NCBI GenBank assembly: GCA_002356215.1
Contig: AP017959.1
Coordinates: 744,001 to 808,000 of the forward strand
Direction: 5' to 3'
Length of the DNA: 64,000 nt
Source: [Synechococcus] sp. NIES-970
Lineage (GTDB): Bacteria; Cyanobacteriota; Cyanobacteriia; Cyanobacteriales; MRBY01
The notes beneath the pieces were generated by a model, which had not been told where the DNA came from, searched no databases, and saw only the letters and a program-made list of their open reading frames with translations. Position numbers and translations under genes: made by a program. This document shows, piece by piece, positions 9,331 to 18,054 of this stretch. The stretch's first letter is position 1, and each line of letters starts with the position of its first letter.

Positions 9331-9888
9331 TTAATTTGAGCCTAGGAGGTCCATGCTAATCCGACGGAGTTGACCCCGTAAGCTGGCATCAAAGACTTTG
9401 GATCCGACCTTAATTACCACCCCACCGATGAGGTCGGCATTGGTAGTAATGTTTAATTCAACGGCACTAGCTCCGGTCATCTGTTTGACCTGGTCAGCGA
9501 TCGCCGCCTCTTGATCCGCAGAGAGGGCTTGGGCACTCGTTACGTCAGCAAGAACGACATTGTTGAGTTTCCGTTGGAGTGCGATGAACCCTTCACAAAT
9601 TCCATCCAAGAAGGTGATCCGGCGACGATCAACAAGAAGCAGCAAGAAGCTGAGGAAATAATTATCCACATCTTTGCCACAAACCGCTTGGAGGACGCTC
9701 TTTTTCTCCTCGGCTTTCACCAGAGGATTCATCACAAAAGACCGGAAATCGGCTGATTCCTGGAGGATTGCTAACAAAGCCCGGGCATTTTCGGCAAACA
9801 CCTCAACTTTGTTTGTGTCCTGCGCAAGGGTCATCAGCGCGCCAGCATAGGGCTCAACGACTTGAGCGATCATTGCGTTACCCTTCAT
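9331..9888 (-). CDS. atpD: F1F0-ATP synthase delta subunit
   Basis: A 185-residue delta/OSCP subunit. It has EPYAGALMTLAQ near the N-terminus and the C-terminal GGVVIKVGSKVFDASLRGQL motif diagnostic of the family. It caps the F1 head and joins it to the b/b' peripheral stalk. The start ATG overlaps the atpF stop (ATGA) and is preceded by a GGAGG ribosome binding site inside the end of atpF, so the two are translationally coupled. A second ATG five codons on is the alternative start. Called atpH in E. coli. Confidence 0.97.
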   Translation of the reverse strand: MKGNAMIAQVVEPYAGALMTLAQDTNKVEVFAENARALLAILQESADFRSFVMNPLVKAEEKKSVLQAVCGKDVDNYFLSFLLLLVDRRRITFLDGICEGFIALQRKLNNVVLADVTSAQALSADQEAAIADQVKQMTGASAVELNITTNADLIGGVVIKVGSKVFDASLRGQLRRISMDLLGSN

Positions 9889-10412
9889 GCGCCACCTCCC
9901 AATTGTGCAATGCTGCGATCAACTAACTTAGCTTGAGCAGACTCATCTAAATTAGACCGCAGTTGAGCTTCTACTTTTGCCAGAGCAAGTTCGGCAACCC
10001 GTCGCTTGAGCTCGGTGATCACCTTAGTTTGTTCTGTACTGAGTTCTTTGACGGCAGAGGCTTTGAGTTTTTCAACTTCCTCGCGACCTTTTGCCAAAAT
10101 TTCCTGCTTGGTCTTTTCGGCGGCTACCTTAGCTTCCTCGCGAATAGTCACGGCCTGAGCTTGGGCTTGCTCGAGGTCTTTTTGGGCTTTTGTCAGTGCT
10201 TCTTGGGCTGCTTTAGCGCGGCTTTCGGCATCTTTTAGATCGGCGACAATTTTGCTCTTGCGCGTCTCCAAAACGTTGCCAATAAACTTGCTCCCATAGA
10301 CGTACAGAACCCCAATGATGATCGCAAGGTTGATAATGTTTGTTTCTAAAATGTCGAAGTTTAAATGAAAACCACCCTCCGATGCGGTGGCAAGGTAGGA
10401 AATAATTCCCAT
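9885..10412 (-). CDS. atpF: F1F0-ATP synthase b subunit
   Basis: A 175-residue b subunit with one membrane helix (about residues 25-45, NIINLAIIIGVLYVYGSKFIG) followed by a long charged helix rich in Ala, Lys and Glu that builds the peripheral stalk. In cyanobacteria it pairs with b' as a heterodimer. The next gene, atpD, overlaps its stop codon by four bases. The 130-base AT-rich spacer upstream separates it from atpG (b'). Confidence 0.97.
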   Translation of the reverse strand: MGIISYLATASEGGFHLNFDILETNIINLAIIIGVLYVYGSKFIGNVLETRKSKIVADLKDAESRAKAAQEALTKAQKDLEQAQAQAVTIREEAKVAAEKTKQEILAKGREEVEKLKASAVKELSTEQTKVITELKRRVAELALAKVEAQLRSNLDESAQAKLVDRSIAQLGGGA

Positions 10413-10545
10413 GATATCGATCTACCCCAGCGCTATTTGCTTATGGTGTATACATCTAAATAAATGGTTGACTCTTTAATTTTTAAAGATATAAAAACTT
10501 GAAATCTTCAAGAGTTCCCATCTAGGCAGCGAAAACCGCACTACC

Positions 10546-11031
10546 CTAAAGCTTTGCCCCAACTAGTTTGGAGGCGATCGCCTGGCTGAGAGAATCCACC
10601 TGTTGCTCAAGGGACTTGAACGCAGATTCCCGCTGTGCCTCGATCTCCAGGGCAGCCTTTTCCCGCTCTGCCAAGGCCTCAGCTTGGGCCGACTTGATTT
10701 CGTCTGCCACCACTTTTTGGGCTTCAGCCTGAGCTGCAGCAATCACATTCTGAGCTTCCCGGCGCACATTGCGGAGTTCTTGCTCATATTGAACTGCCAA
10801 GTCTTCCGCCTTCTGTTGACGCTCTTTGGCGTCTACCAGATTGGTGCGGATATAGTCAGAACGGTCGTCAATTGCCTGACCAATAGGCTTATAAAAAAGC
10901 TTATTTAACAACGCTGCCAAGACCAAAAACTGAATGGCCATCACCGGGAGCGTTGCGTCAAAATCAAAAAGACCACCCTCAGCGGTTTTCTCGACTGCTT
11001 CAGTTGCTAAAACAATTGTCCAGTGTGTCAT
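10546..11031 (-). CDS. atpG: F1F0-ATP synthase b' subunit
   Basis: A 161-residue second b-type stalk subunit found in phototrophs. It has an N-terminal membrane segment (about 28-48, [24 protein letters not shown]), then a long amphipathic helix with repeated Ala-Glu-Ala blocks ([15 protein letters not shown]). Together with AtpF it forms the heterodimeric peripheral stalk. Named atpF2 in some schemes. It lies between the c and b subunit genes, in conserved cyanobacterial order. Confidence 0.96.
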   Translation of the reverse strand: MTHWTIVLATEAVEKTAEGGLFDFDATLPVMAIQFLVLAALLNKLFYKPIGQAIDDRSDYIRTNLVDAKERQQKAEDLAVQYEQELRNVRREAQNVIAAAQAEAQKVVADEIKSAQAEALAEREKAALEIEAQRESAFKSLEQQVDSLSQAIASKLVGAKL

Positions 11032-11185
11032 TTATCAATTGACCCCACCGTGTTTGGGTCTCATAGAGTTTATACATCTAGGGCAATTTGCCCCATCGTC
11101 TCACTAAGGGACCGGGCCTAGGCCATTAAGCAGCTTTTGAAAAACAAACCCTAACTCAATGGCCTAAACCCAGTCCAGTGTCTTC

Positions 11186-11449
<264 letters not shown>

Positions 11450-11595
11450 TTATTGAAGTGGGTATAAACAGGTCTCTAAAACAGATCCCCGTCAAAAAAA
11501 TTAACAGAAAAAGTGACCAGAAACACAAACAAACTTGAAATTTCTAGTGAGCCCGGAGGCACATATCAATAATCCTGAAGATTTAAAAGCTTCCC

Positions 11596-12336
11596 CTAGT
11601 GATGACCTTCCATGGCTTCAGCGATATACGCCGCAGCAAGGGTAGAAAAGATCAACGCTTGGATCGCACTGGCAAATAAACCGAGTGCCATCAGGGGTAA
11701 GGGAATAATCAGGGGAACCAAGAATACCAAAACACCAACCACTAGTTCGTCCGCGAGGATGTTTCCGAAAAGACGGAAGCTCAGGGAGAGAGGTTTGGTG
11801 AAATCTTCCAGGATGTTAATCGGCAGGAGGATGGGGGTTGGTTCCAAATATTTTTTCAGGTAACCAATTCCACGCTTTCTGAACCCAGCATAGAAATATG
11901 CCAAGGAAGTCAACAGGGCTAGGGCAACGGTGGTGTTGATATCGTTCGTGGGAGCAGCCAGTTCACCTTCGGGGAGGCCAATGATTTTCCAGGGCACGAG
12001 GGCACCGGACCAGTTGGCAACGAAGATGAAGAGGAACAATGTGCCAATAAAAGGCACCCAGGGACGATATTCTTTTTCTCCCAGTTGGTTTTTCACCAGG
12101 TCGCGAATGAATTCGAGCGCGTATTCCATGAAGTTTTGGAAACCGCTGGGGATGCGCTGAACATTGCGGGTTGCCAGGAGAGAGGCAAAAAGGAGCACAG
12201 CAATCACGAACCAAGAGGTCATGAGTACTTGGCCGTGGACCTTCAGGCCACCGAGTTCCCAATAGAAATGTTTGCCGACTTCGAGTTCAGCAAGGGGAAA
12301 TAAACTAAATGTAGTTAAACTATTAAGCATTTCCAT
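11596..12336 (-). CDS. atpI: F1F0-ATP synthase a subunit
   Basis: A 246-residue membrane protein containing the proton-channel half-sites. The essential Arg is in [20 protein letters not shown] (about residue 190), and the last helix has [15 protein letters not shown]. It forms the stator half-channels against the c-ring. The N-terminal [21 protein letters not shown] is typical of cyanobacterial and chloroplast a subunits. Called atpB in E. coli naming. It lies about 55 bases downstream of atp1. Confidence 0.98.
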   Translation of the reverse strand: MEMLNSLTTFSLFPLAELEVGKHFYWELGGLKVHGQVLMTSWFVIAVLLFASLLATRNVQRIPSGFQNFMEYALEFIRDLVKNQLGEKEYRPWVPFIGTLFLFIFVANWSGALVPWKIIGLPEGELAAPTNDINTTVALALLTSLAYFYAGFRKRGIGYLKKYLEPTPILLPINILEDFTKPLSLSFRLFGNILADELVVGVLVFLVPLIIPLPLMALGLFASAIQALIFSTLAAAYIAEAMEGHH

Positions 12337-12390
12337 TTGATGATCTTTCCCCGGTTCTTTCGCTGGACAGTCAGAGGCTAGGGCGCGATT

Positions 12391-12843
12391 CTACGACGAT
12401 CGCCCAGAGAGCAATAAGCTATTAGGCAGAACGTAGACGAGGATGGCAAGCTTGTAGGTGAGAAACCCCAGAAAAGCGGGTAGAACTTCTAGTTGCTCCA
12501 GTTGGGTGGCGATCACGATTAGGCCTACAAAGAGGGCTAATCGGCCGGAACCGGTCCTGGGATTGGCGCTACTGATTTTTTCTACGCTTTTTGCCAGCAT
12601 TCTCAAATAAATTATTCCGACGCCAGCACCAATGAGATAACTCACGGCGGTTTGGGCAGAATAAAAGTACCAAACCATCAGGGCGATCGCCCCACTGATG
12701 GCAAGAGTCACAAAAAAAATGGACCGTTTGAGCTGATAATACTCGTCCATTGCGGCGGCACTTGCCGGTGTTCCCTCACTGCCTGAAGTTGTATCAGAGA
12801 GCTTAGGAGATTCTGGTTGGCTTTGAGACTCAGATGAATTCAC
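12391..12843 (-). CDS. atp1: ATP synthase assembly/accessory protein Atp1 (AtpI-type)
   Basis: A 150-residue protein with a polar N-terminal tail of about 30 residues and then four hydrophobic segments (SIFFVTLAISGAIALMVWYF, YLIGAGVGIIYLRML, LALFVGLIVIATQL, and a final hydrophobic stretch). Its place as first gene of the atp operon, directly before the a subunit, and its size match the small hydrophobic Atp1/UncI protein that helps c-ring assembly. An internal ATG at residue 32 (MDEYYQLKRS) is a possible alternative start. Sequence conservation in this family is low, so the call leans on position. Confidence 0.85.
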   Translation of the reverse strand: MNSSESQSQPESPKLSDTTSGSEGTPASAAAMDEYYQLKRSIFFVTLAISGAIALMVWYFYSAQTAVSYLIGAGVGIIYLRMLAKSVEKISSANPRTGSGRLALFVGLIVIATQLEQLEVLPAFLGFLTYKLAILVYVLPNSLLLSGRSS

Positions 12844-12858
12844 GCTCAGCAGGTTAAA

Positions 12859-12923
12859 TGATCAAAAAATTGATCAATGTATTTGACTGTCAATGTTGCT
12901 TTGTACAAGGGAAACAGTACAAA
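12859..12923. promoter_or_regulatory. inverted repeats in the atp operon upstream region
   Basis: Just upstream of atp1 are two inverted repeats. TGATCAA/TTGATCA (12859-12865 and 12870-12876) has a 4-base spacer. TTTGTAC/GTACAAA (12900-12906 and 12917-12923) has a 10-base spacer. They could be operators or leader hairpins. They do not fit the NtcA site (GTA-N8-TAC). The rest of 12844-13106 holds no gene. Confidence 0.4.
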
Positions 12924-13106
12924 CCACGTGCAATCATATCACGCCATCGTCACAAACCTTAAAAAAGTACAGCGGCTCAGGTCAAGGGATTTTTGAGAGG
13001 ATTGAAACCCTTGGAGGACAATCGTTTTGGGACAAAACTGAGCTATTTTAGTTAAGGTGCGATCGCCTTTGGGGCACACCACACCATTGCACTGGGAGGA
13101 AAAATA

Positions 13107-13199
13107 TTGATCGATACGTCAATTTTGGACTGGGTGGCGATCGCCGGCTATTTTGGGGTTACCCTATTGGTCTGCTGGCAAATTTTTCTGCGCCGTTAA
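13107..13199 (+). CDS. possible 30-aa single-pass membrane protein
   Basis: A TTG start at 13107 is preceded by a GGGAGG ribosome binding site at a good distance. It opens a 30-codon frame ending in TAA at 13197-13199. The peptide has a short acidic start, a hydrophobic core (WVAIAGYFGVTLLVCWQIF) and an Arg-Arg end, so it would be a one-helix membrane protein with a positive-inside C-terminus. It resembles the style of small photosynthetic or NDH-1 subunits, but I cannot match it to PetL, PetM, PsbM, Psb30 or PsaM. It lies between the atp operon and the aldo/keto reductase gene. Confidence 0.5.
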   Translation: MIDTSILDWVAIAGYFGVTLLVCWQIFLRR

Positions 13200-13247
13200 G
13201 CCCATTACTTTTAAAAACACCGAAAACATTTACTTGAACGAATACTG

Positions 13248-14222
13248 ATGATCGACCAACTCTCCCTGCCAGCTATGGGTTGTGGCACCTGGGCCTGGGG
13301 TAATCGCCTCCTCTGGGGTTACGATCCGGTGATGGATCAAGAACTCCAGCAGGTGTTTGATTTCTGCGTTGCCCAAGGAATTACCCTTTTTGATACGGGG
13401 GATTCCTATGGTACGGGGCGGCTGAGTGGTCGCAGTGAAAGTCTTCTCGGGGAATTTTCCCAAGCCTATCAAGGGCCAAACCAAGCAAAAATCATTCTCG
13501 CAACCAAGTTAGCCCCCTATCCCTGGCGCCTCACGGCAGGGGCAATGAAACGAGCCTATAGAGCCTCTTCAGAGCGTCTACAGCGTCCAGTGGATCTGGT
13601 GCAAATGCATTGGTCGACGGCGAACTATGCCCCTTGGCAGGAAAAAAATCTGTTGCGGGGTTTAGCAGAACTTTATGGTGCGGGCTTGGTGAAAGGGGTC
13701 GGCTTATCGAACTATGGAGGCGATCGCCTCTGTAAAGTCCACCGCTGGTTCGAGGAGTGGGGTGTGCCGATTCGGACCCTGCAGGTGCAATACTCGTTGC
13801 TTTCAACGGATCCCGTGCTGAAATATGACGTGAAGGTGGTGTGTGACGAATTGGGCATTCAACTGATCGCCTACAGCCCCCTCGCCCTCGGCCTACTCAC
13901 GGGAAAATACAGCCTTGATAAACCTTTGCCCAAAGGCCTCAGACGACGAGTATTTAAGCAAATCTTGCCCAATATGGAGGAATTGCAAGGCTGTCTGACT
14001 GAATTGATGAGCATTCACCAAAAAACCATGGCCCAGATTGCCTTGAACTGGTGCATCTGTAAAGGGACAATCCCCATTCCCGGGGCAAAAAATCTGGCCC
14101 AGGCCGAAGAAAATGCCGGAGCTTTAGGCTGGCAGCTTGCGCCAGCAGAGGTAGAAGCCCTCGATCGAGCCGCGGCCAAAGCCACGAAAACCATGGTGCA
14201 AAATCCCTTTCAATCCCGCTAA
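13248..14222 (+). CDS. aldo/keto reductase
   Basis: A 324-residue TIM-barrel oxidoreductase. The catalytic tetrad of the family can be placed: Asp and Tyr in LFDTGDSYGTG (about 45-55), Lys in ILATKLAPYPW (about 87), His in LVQMHWST (about 119). The NADPH-binding end has IPIPGAKNLAQAEENAGAL (about 280-300). It reduces carbonyl compounds with NADPH; the physiological substrate is not evident. It appears to be a single gene between the small membrane ORF and a conserved hypothetical. Confidence 0.9.
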   Translation: MIDQLSLPAMGCGTWAWGNRLLWGYDPVMDQELQQVFDFCVAQGITLFDTGDSYGTGRLSGRSESLLGEFSQAYQGPNQAKIILATKLAPYPWRLTAGAMKRAYRASSERLQRPVDLVQMHWSTANYAPWQEKNLLRGLAELYGAGLVKGVGLSNYGGDRLCKVHRWFEEWGVPIRTLQVQYSLLSTDPVLKYDVKVVCDELGIQLIAYSPLALGLLTGKYSLDKPLPKGLRRRVFKQILPNMEELQGCLTELMSIHQKTMAQIALNWCICKGTIPIPGAKNLAQAEENAGALGWQLAPAEVEALDRAAAKATKTMVQNPFQSR

Positions 14223-14275
14223 AGCTCGGCTCGTTTCAAGTTCAATATTTATTGATTGATTTTTTCTGAATTGTC

Positions 14276-14644
14276 ATGACCATTTCCCCGAGCGCCGCCC
14301 CACCCATCGAATCCCCTGAGCAACTGGCGGAATACTTGGCCCAGGCGCAAACCTGGCAGGCGGTAGAAACCCTGACCCAAACTTACCCAAGCTTTAAAGC
14401 GGCGGCCTGGAAATTGCTCTCTGAGGCTGAGCAGCAACACATCCTCGAACTGAAACGCTGGAAAGATGTGGCGATCGCCCAAATATTTCCCCCCGGTTGC
14501 CGGGTACAGCGCCGCCAAGATCCAGAACAAAAACAAGGGAAAGTCGTAGATTATTTGGAAGCCTATGGGACTTATTACGTTGTCTTTACCGTCGATGGTT
14601 TTACAGACTGGTGTCCTGGGGAAATGTTAGAAAGAGTCCCTTGA
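14276..14644 (+). CDS. conserved hypothetical protein, 122 aa
   Basis: A 122-residue soluble protein of no recognised function. The N-terminal two-thirds is helical and Ala/Gln/Glu-rich. The C-terminal 45 residues (FPPGCRVQRR to VVDYLEAYGTYYVVFTVDGFTDWCPGEML) look like a small beta-barrel of SH3 or KOW kind. It starts at an ATG about 50 bases after the aldo/keto reductase gene on the same strand. Codon use matches its neighbours, including a HIP1 site, which supports a real gene. Confidence 0.6.
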   Translation: MTISPSAAPPIESPEQLAEYLAQAQTWQAVETLTQTYPSFKAAAWKLLSEAEQQHILELKRWKDVAIAQIFPPGCRVQRRQDPEQKQGKVVDYLEAYGTYYVVFTVDGFTDWCPGEMLERVP

Positions 14645-14754
14645 AATTGCGGCCAACCCCTCTGCAATATCAACATATATTGCCGGCCCACAATCCCGGA
14701 TCAGGGCCATGCTATGAAAAAGACTGTTGCTCCATTTCGATTCAACCTGAGCCC

Positions 14755-14976
14755 ATGCGTGATACTTCCGAAATTCGCTTTCGCCTCCACCACGAGCTAA
14801 ACCAGTGCTACCAAAAACTGTTTGATGACCTCGCCACCATGGACATCAAAGAAGGGGACGCCGCCACCGTTGCCCAACGACTACTCAACTCCCGCCTTGA
14901 TGCCCTCAAGCATTTGGTTGACGACACCGAGCGATCAGCCTACGAAGCCCGCTATCCAGAGGATGCAGAAGAATAG
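14755..14976 (+). CDS. conserved hypothetical protein, 73 aa
   Basis: A small acidic, helical protein of 73 residues from the ATG at 14755 (starts MRDTSEIRFRLHHELNQCY). The frame is open upstream to 14497, but that part overlaps the preceding gene in another frame and reads as non-native sequence. It has no membrane segment. It looks like a small cyanobacterial protein with a two-helix hairpin; no function can be assigned. It converges with ispG. Confidence 0.55.
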   Translation: MRDTSEIRFRLHHELNQCYQKLFDDLATMDIKEGDAATVAQRLLNSRLDALKHLVDDTERSAYEARYPEDAEE

Positions 14977-15029
14977 GGGACCCCTGAATAAGCTCCATAA
15001 AAAATGAGGGGTCATTATCCATGTCCCCT
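14975..15029. terminator. structured intergenic region between convergent genes
   Basis: The AGGGGACCCCT block (14975-14985) is itself palindromic and can also pair as GACCCCT with AGGGGTC (15007-15013) or as AGGGGAC with GTCCCCT (15023-15029). One of these hairpins probably serves as a bidirectional terminator for the hypothetical gene and ispG, though no long T run follows. Confidence 0.4.
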
Positions 15030-15065
15030 CACCTGCAAAATTTTTAGCTCAAAATTACGGATCAA

Positions 15066-16283
15066 CTAGGCCGGATCTACCCAACGGCCATCGGCTTTAA
15101 TCAGGTTAATCAGTTCCTCAACTCCTTGATCTTCAGGGACTTTGCGGATTTCTTCCCGACCCCGATAGAGGGAAATAATTCCTGGGGTTTTGCCTACATA
15201 GCCATAGTCCGCATCGGCCATTTCGCCGGGGCCATTCACAATGCAGCCCATCACCGCGATGTCTAAGCCGGTGAGGTGTTTGGTTGCCTCGCGTACCTTG
15301 TGCAACACTTCCTCTAGGTTAAATAGTGTCCGGCCACAGGAAGGGCAAGCCACATATTCCACCATGGTTTTCCGCAGGCCCAGGGCTTGGAGAATGCTAT
15401 AGCACACGGGGATTTCCTTTTCGGGGGCTTCGGTGAGGGAAACACGGATCGTATCGCCAATGCCTTCCGCGAGGAGCGTCCCAATGCCAGCGGTGGATTT
15501 AATCCGACCATATTCACCATCCCCCGCTTCCGTGACCCCCAGGTGGAGAGGATAGTCCATGCCCAGTTCATCCATGCGCTTGGCCATGAGGCGATAGGCT
15601 GCCAGCATCACGGGGACCCGGGAAGCTTTCATGGAAATGATCAGGTTGTGGAAGTCGAGGGATTGGCAAATGCGAATGAATTCGAGGGCCGATTCAACCA
15701 TGCCTTCGGGGGTGTCGCCGTAGGTAAAAAGCATCCGTTCGGCAAGGGAGCCATGGTTAACGCCAATGCGCATGGCCTTGCCCTGATCCCGCAGGGAAAC
15801 GACCAAGGGTTCGAGGGTTTCGCGGATTTTTTCGCCGATCGCCGCAAATTCTGCCTCGGTATAGCCGGTGCGATCGCCACTGGGCTGTTCAAAAACATAG
15901 AGGCCGGGGTTAATGCGCACCTTATCTACATGTTTTGCCACTTCCAGGGCAATTTTCATGCCGTTGTGGTGCACATCGGCCACGAGGGGCACAGGCTGGT
16001 AGGTAGCCGCAAGTTTTTCCTTAATTTCGGCCAAAGAACGGGCATGGGCCATGCTGGGAACGGTCACCCGGACAATTTCGCAGCCAATTTCATGGAGGCG
16101 GCGAATCGCGGCAACAGAACCATCTACATCGAGGGTATCTTCGTTGATCATCGACTGGACGACCACGGGATAGTCACTGCCGATGGTGACATTACCGATC
16201 TTCACCGCTCTGGTTTTACGGCGGTGAATGGTGGTATCGACGAGGGAATCAGTCGTTGAGGCGGAACGCTCTAAAGCTTGCAT
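15066..16283 (-). CDS. ispG: 4-hydroxy-3-methylbut-2-enyl diphosphate synthase (IspG/GcpE)
   Basis: A 405-residue enzyme of the MEP isoprenoid pathway. It converts methylerythritol cyclodiphosphate to HMBPP with electrons from ferredoxin in cyanobacteria. The N-terminal TIM barrel begins [16 protein letters not shown]. The C-terminal iron-sulfur domain has [16 protein letters not shown] (about 307-322) and [12 protein letters not shown] (about 345-356), supplying the Cys ligands and Glu of the 4Fe-4S cluster. It is the last gene of a minus-strand group (17898 to 15066). Two other MEP genes, ispF and dxs, lie further right in the window. Confidence 0.98.
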   Translation of the reverse strand: MQALERSASTTDSLVDTTIHRRKTRAVKIGNVTIGSDYPVVVQSMINEDTLDVDGSVAAIRRLHEIGCEIVRVTVPSMAHARSLAEIKEKLAATYQPVPLVADVHHNGMKIALEVAKHVDKVRINPGLYVFEQPSGDRTGYTEAEFAAIGEKIRETLEPLVVSLRDQGKAMRIGVNHGSLAERMLFTYGDTPEGMVESALEFIRICQSLDFHNLIISMKASRVPVMLAAYRLMAKRMDELGMDYPLHLGVTEAGDGEYGRIKSTAGIGTLLAEGIGDTIRVSLTEAPEKEIPVCYSILQALGLRKTMVEYVACPSCGRTLFNLEEVLHKVREATKHLTGLDIAVMGCIVNGPGEMADADYGYVGKTPGIISLYRGREEIRKVPEDQGVEELINLIKADGRWVDPA

Positions 16284-16353
16284 AGGACTCGAGGAGAAGG
16301 AATTACAAAAATTCGCTGATGACTAATCCCCAGGATAAGTGCTAGCGAAGGGC

Positions 16354-17448
16354 CTAGGCAACGGAGAATGGCATCTTCCCCATGAAGTGTTCGAAGTCAA
16401 AGTGCTTTTGGAACAGGGCTTGGGCCACTTCTACTTTGATCGGTTCCTGGAGGCGTACGTGGTCAAAGGCCTGGTCGATAATCTCCACGGTGGTGAGGGT
16501 GTCGTAGTCCACGGAGAGAATGGGAATTTCGAGATCTTCAGCGCGGTTGAGGATAATTTCCTGGGGGGCCACATGGCCGGTGAGGATCAGACATTGGGTC
16601 GATGTTTCTAGGGCTGCCAGTTGTAAATCTGTGCGATCGCCCCCGGTGACCACCGCCATATTTTGCCGTTGGCGGAAGTATTTCAGAGCGGAGTTCACAT
16701 TCATCGCGCCAATGGTCAGGCTTTCTACCATCAGATCAAGGCGATTGGTGCGACAGAGCACTTCAGCATTGAGGCGTTTGACCAGTTCCCGCACCGTCAC
16801 ACTGCGGAGAATCCGGTCGGCGGGCACGAGGCCATAGACGTCAATGCCCCGCTGGGCCAAGAAAGGTTTAATCTGGGTTTCGGCAATTTCGAGGGCTTCG
16901 GGGGGGATTTTGTTAACCACAACCCCCATCAGGCGATCGCCGAGAAAACGATAAACCGTTAGTAAGCTGTCGATCAATAATTTGTGGTTGTAAGGAATCA
17001 CCAGGAGAATTTTGGCATCGAGACTCGCCGCGATTTCCCCGGCAGACAGGTTAAATAAACTCCCTTCCCAGAGGCTGTTGGGCGCTTCGATAAAGGTGAT
17101 ATCACTGCTGATATTGTCTAAATCATCCTTGAGTTTTTGGGGATAATCCGTGTGGTCTTGGCCCGTGAGTCTTTCTGTCACCGTCGCTTCATCGAGAAAA
17201 AGCACCGGCGATCGCACATCTGCTTCCTTGAGGCCAAAAGCGTCTCCCAAGAAACGCAAATCATCTTCAATGCGGGGGAGAGGACCATTCTGTTCGTTGT
17301 GCCACACTGTGCCGATGGGTTTGCTATAGGCTACTGATACCCCTTTTTGTTTCAGGCTCTGAACCAGCCCGAGGAGCACAGCAGATTTACCACTGTAGGG
17401 TTCGGTCGAGGCAACAACGATACATTGGGTTGAATTGGTCACACCCAC
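16354..17448 (-). CDS. DRTGG-domain P-loop protein (BioD/phosphotransacetylase N-domain-like)
   Basis: A 364-residue protein. The N-terminal half is a dethiobiotin-synthetase-like P-loop domain with VVASTEPYSGKSAVLLGL (about 11-28) and FIEAPNSLWEGSLFN near 120. The C-terminal half has a DRTGG domain recognisable by SLTIGAMNVNSALKYF and VVTGGDRTDLQ (about 245-275). The same pair of domains forms the N-terminus of some phosphotransacetylases, but the catalytic acetyltransferase domain is absent. A nucleotide-binding regulatory role is likely; the actual function is unknown. It lies about 70 bases upstream of ispG on the same strand. Confidence 0.8.
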   Translation of the reverse strand: MGVTNSTQCIVVASTEPYSGKSAVLLGLVQSLKQKGVSVAYSKPIGTVWHNEQNGPLPRIEDDLRFLGDAFGLKEADVRSPVLFLDEATVTERLTGQDHTDYPQKLKDDLDNISSDITFIEAPNSLWEGSLFNLSAGEIAASLDAKILLVIPYNHKLLIDSLLTVYRFLGDRLMGVVVNKIPPEALEIAETQIKPFLAQRGIDVYGLVPADRILRSVTVRELVKRLNAEVLCRTNRLDLMVESLTIGAMNVNSALKYFRQRQNMAVVTGGDRTDLQLAALETSTQCLILTGHVAPQEIILNRAEDLEIPILSVDYDTLTTVEIIDQAFDHVRLQEPIKVEVAQALFQKHFDFEHFMGKMPFSVA

Positions 17449-17517
17449 AACTCCTTTAGAAGTGCATATTCTCTAAAACCCACAATAACGGAATTTCGCA
17501 GCATCGCAAACCATGAC

Positions 17518-17898
17518 CTAGTCTTTTCTCAGACCCAACAGTTCCCGATAAAAATCCTTCGGAAAGTCGATCACCCCGTCCCGCGCAAAGCCCATGAGCA
17601 GGTCAATGAGGTAGTCTACAAACTGGTTATTTGGCAAAGTAACACTGTAACTAAGATCGGCTTGGGCATCAAACTGCAAGCGGCAACTGGTCATTTCTGA
17701 CGGCAATTTTGACACATACCAACTGGCCACAAAAGGAATGGGTTCACCCCCTTCAATAATTCTTTCCCCTTCGATGGCCCCAATCTGATATAGTCCAAGG
17801 GCTTTAGGCAATGTTTTCTGTTTATTTTTGGGGTAATAGGGAGCATAGATCATCACTTCTCCCTTGCCTGCAGGTTGAATGTTTTCAAGAACGGCCAT
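17518..17898 (-). CDS. conserved cyanobacterial protein, possibly EbsA-like
   Basis: About 126 residues from the ATG at 17898 (starts MAVLENIQPAGKGEVMIYAP). The frame extends to 18003, but that extension has poor conservation character. The body is beta-rich (GGEPIPFVASWYVSKLP, LSYSVTLPNNQFVDYLIDLLM) and ends DFPKDFYRELLGL. It has no signal peptide. It may belong to the cyanobacterial EbsA family linked to type IV pilus function and biofilm suppression, but I recall that family only loosely, so the name is tentative. It is first in the minus-strand group leading to ispG, and its promoter region faces dusA. Confidence 0.5.
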   Translation of the reverse strand: MAVLENIQPAGKGEVMIYAPYYPKNKQKTLPKALGLYQIGAIEGERIIEGGEPIPFVASWYVSKLPSEMTSCRLQFDAQADLSYSVTLPNNQFVDYLIDLLMGFARDGVIDFPKDFYRELLGLRKD

Positions 17899-18054
17899 AG
17901 TTTTTGATTGAGGTTCCCCACAAGAACTGGTTAGCGTTAGGAATACATCGAATTGTAGCCTGTTGTCTGGCCTCTGCTCCTGTTCCCTGAGAGGCGTCTG
18001 CAATGACCTGTGATCCCCTGATATGCTTTTGGTCTAATCGGAAATACTAAAAAC

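Noticed and set aside
12900-12923. NtcA site upstream of the atp operon
   Set aside because: The inverted repeat contains GTA and TAC, but with 12 bases between them rather than the required 8, and without a matching -10 at the usual distance.
12990-13040. CRISPR-like repeat (GGATTGAAACCC)
   Set aside because: The short GATTGAAA stretch resembles a type of CRISPR repeat end, but it occurs once and there is no array or cas gene.
15387-16259. 290-codon plus-strand ORF antisense to ispG
   Set aside because: It is a mirror of ispG codon usage: Gly/His/Asn-rich with no domain, while ispG itself is complete and certain.
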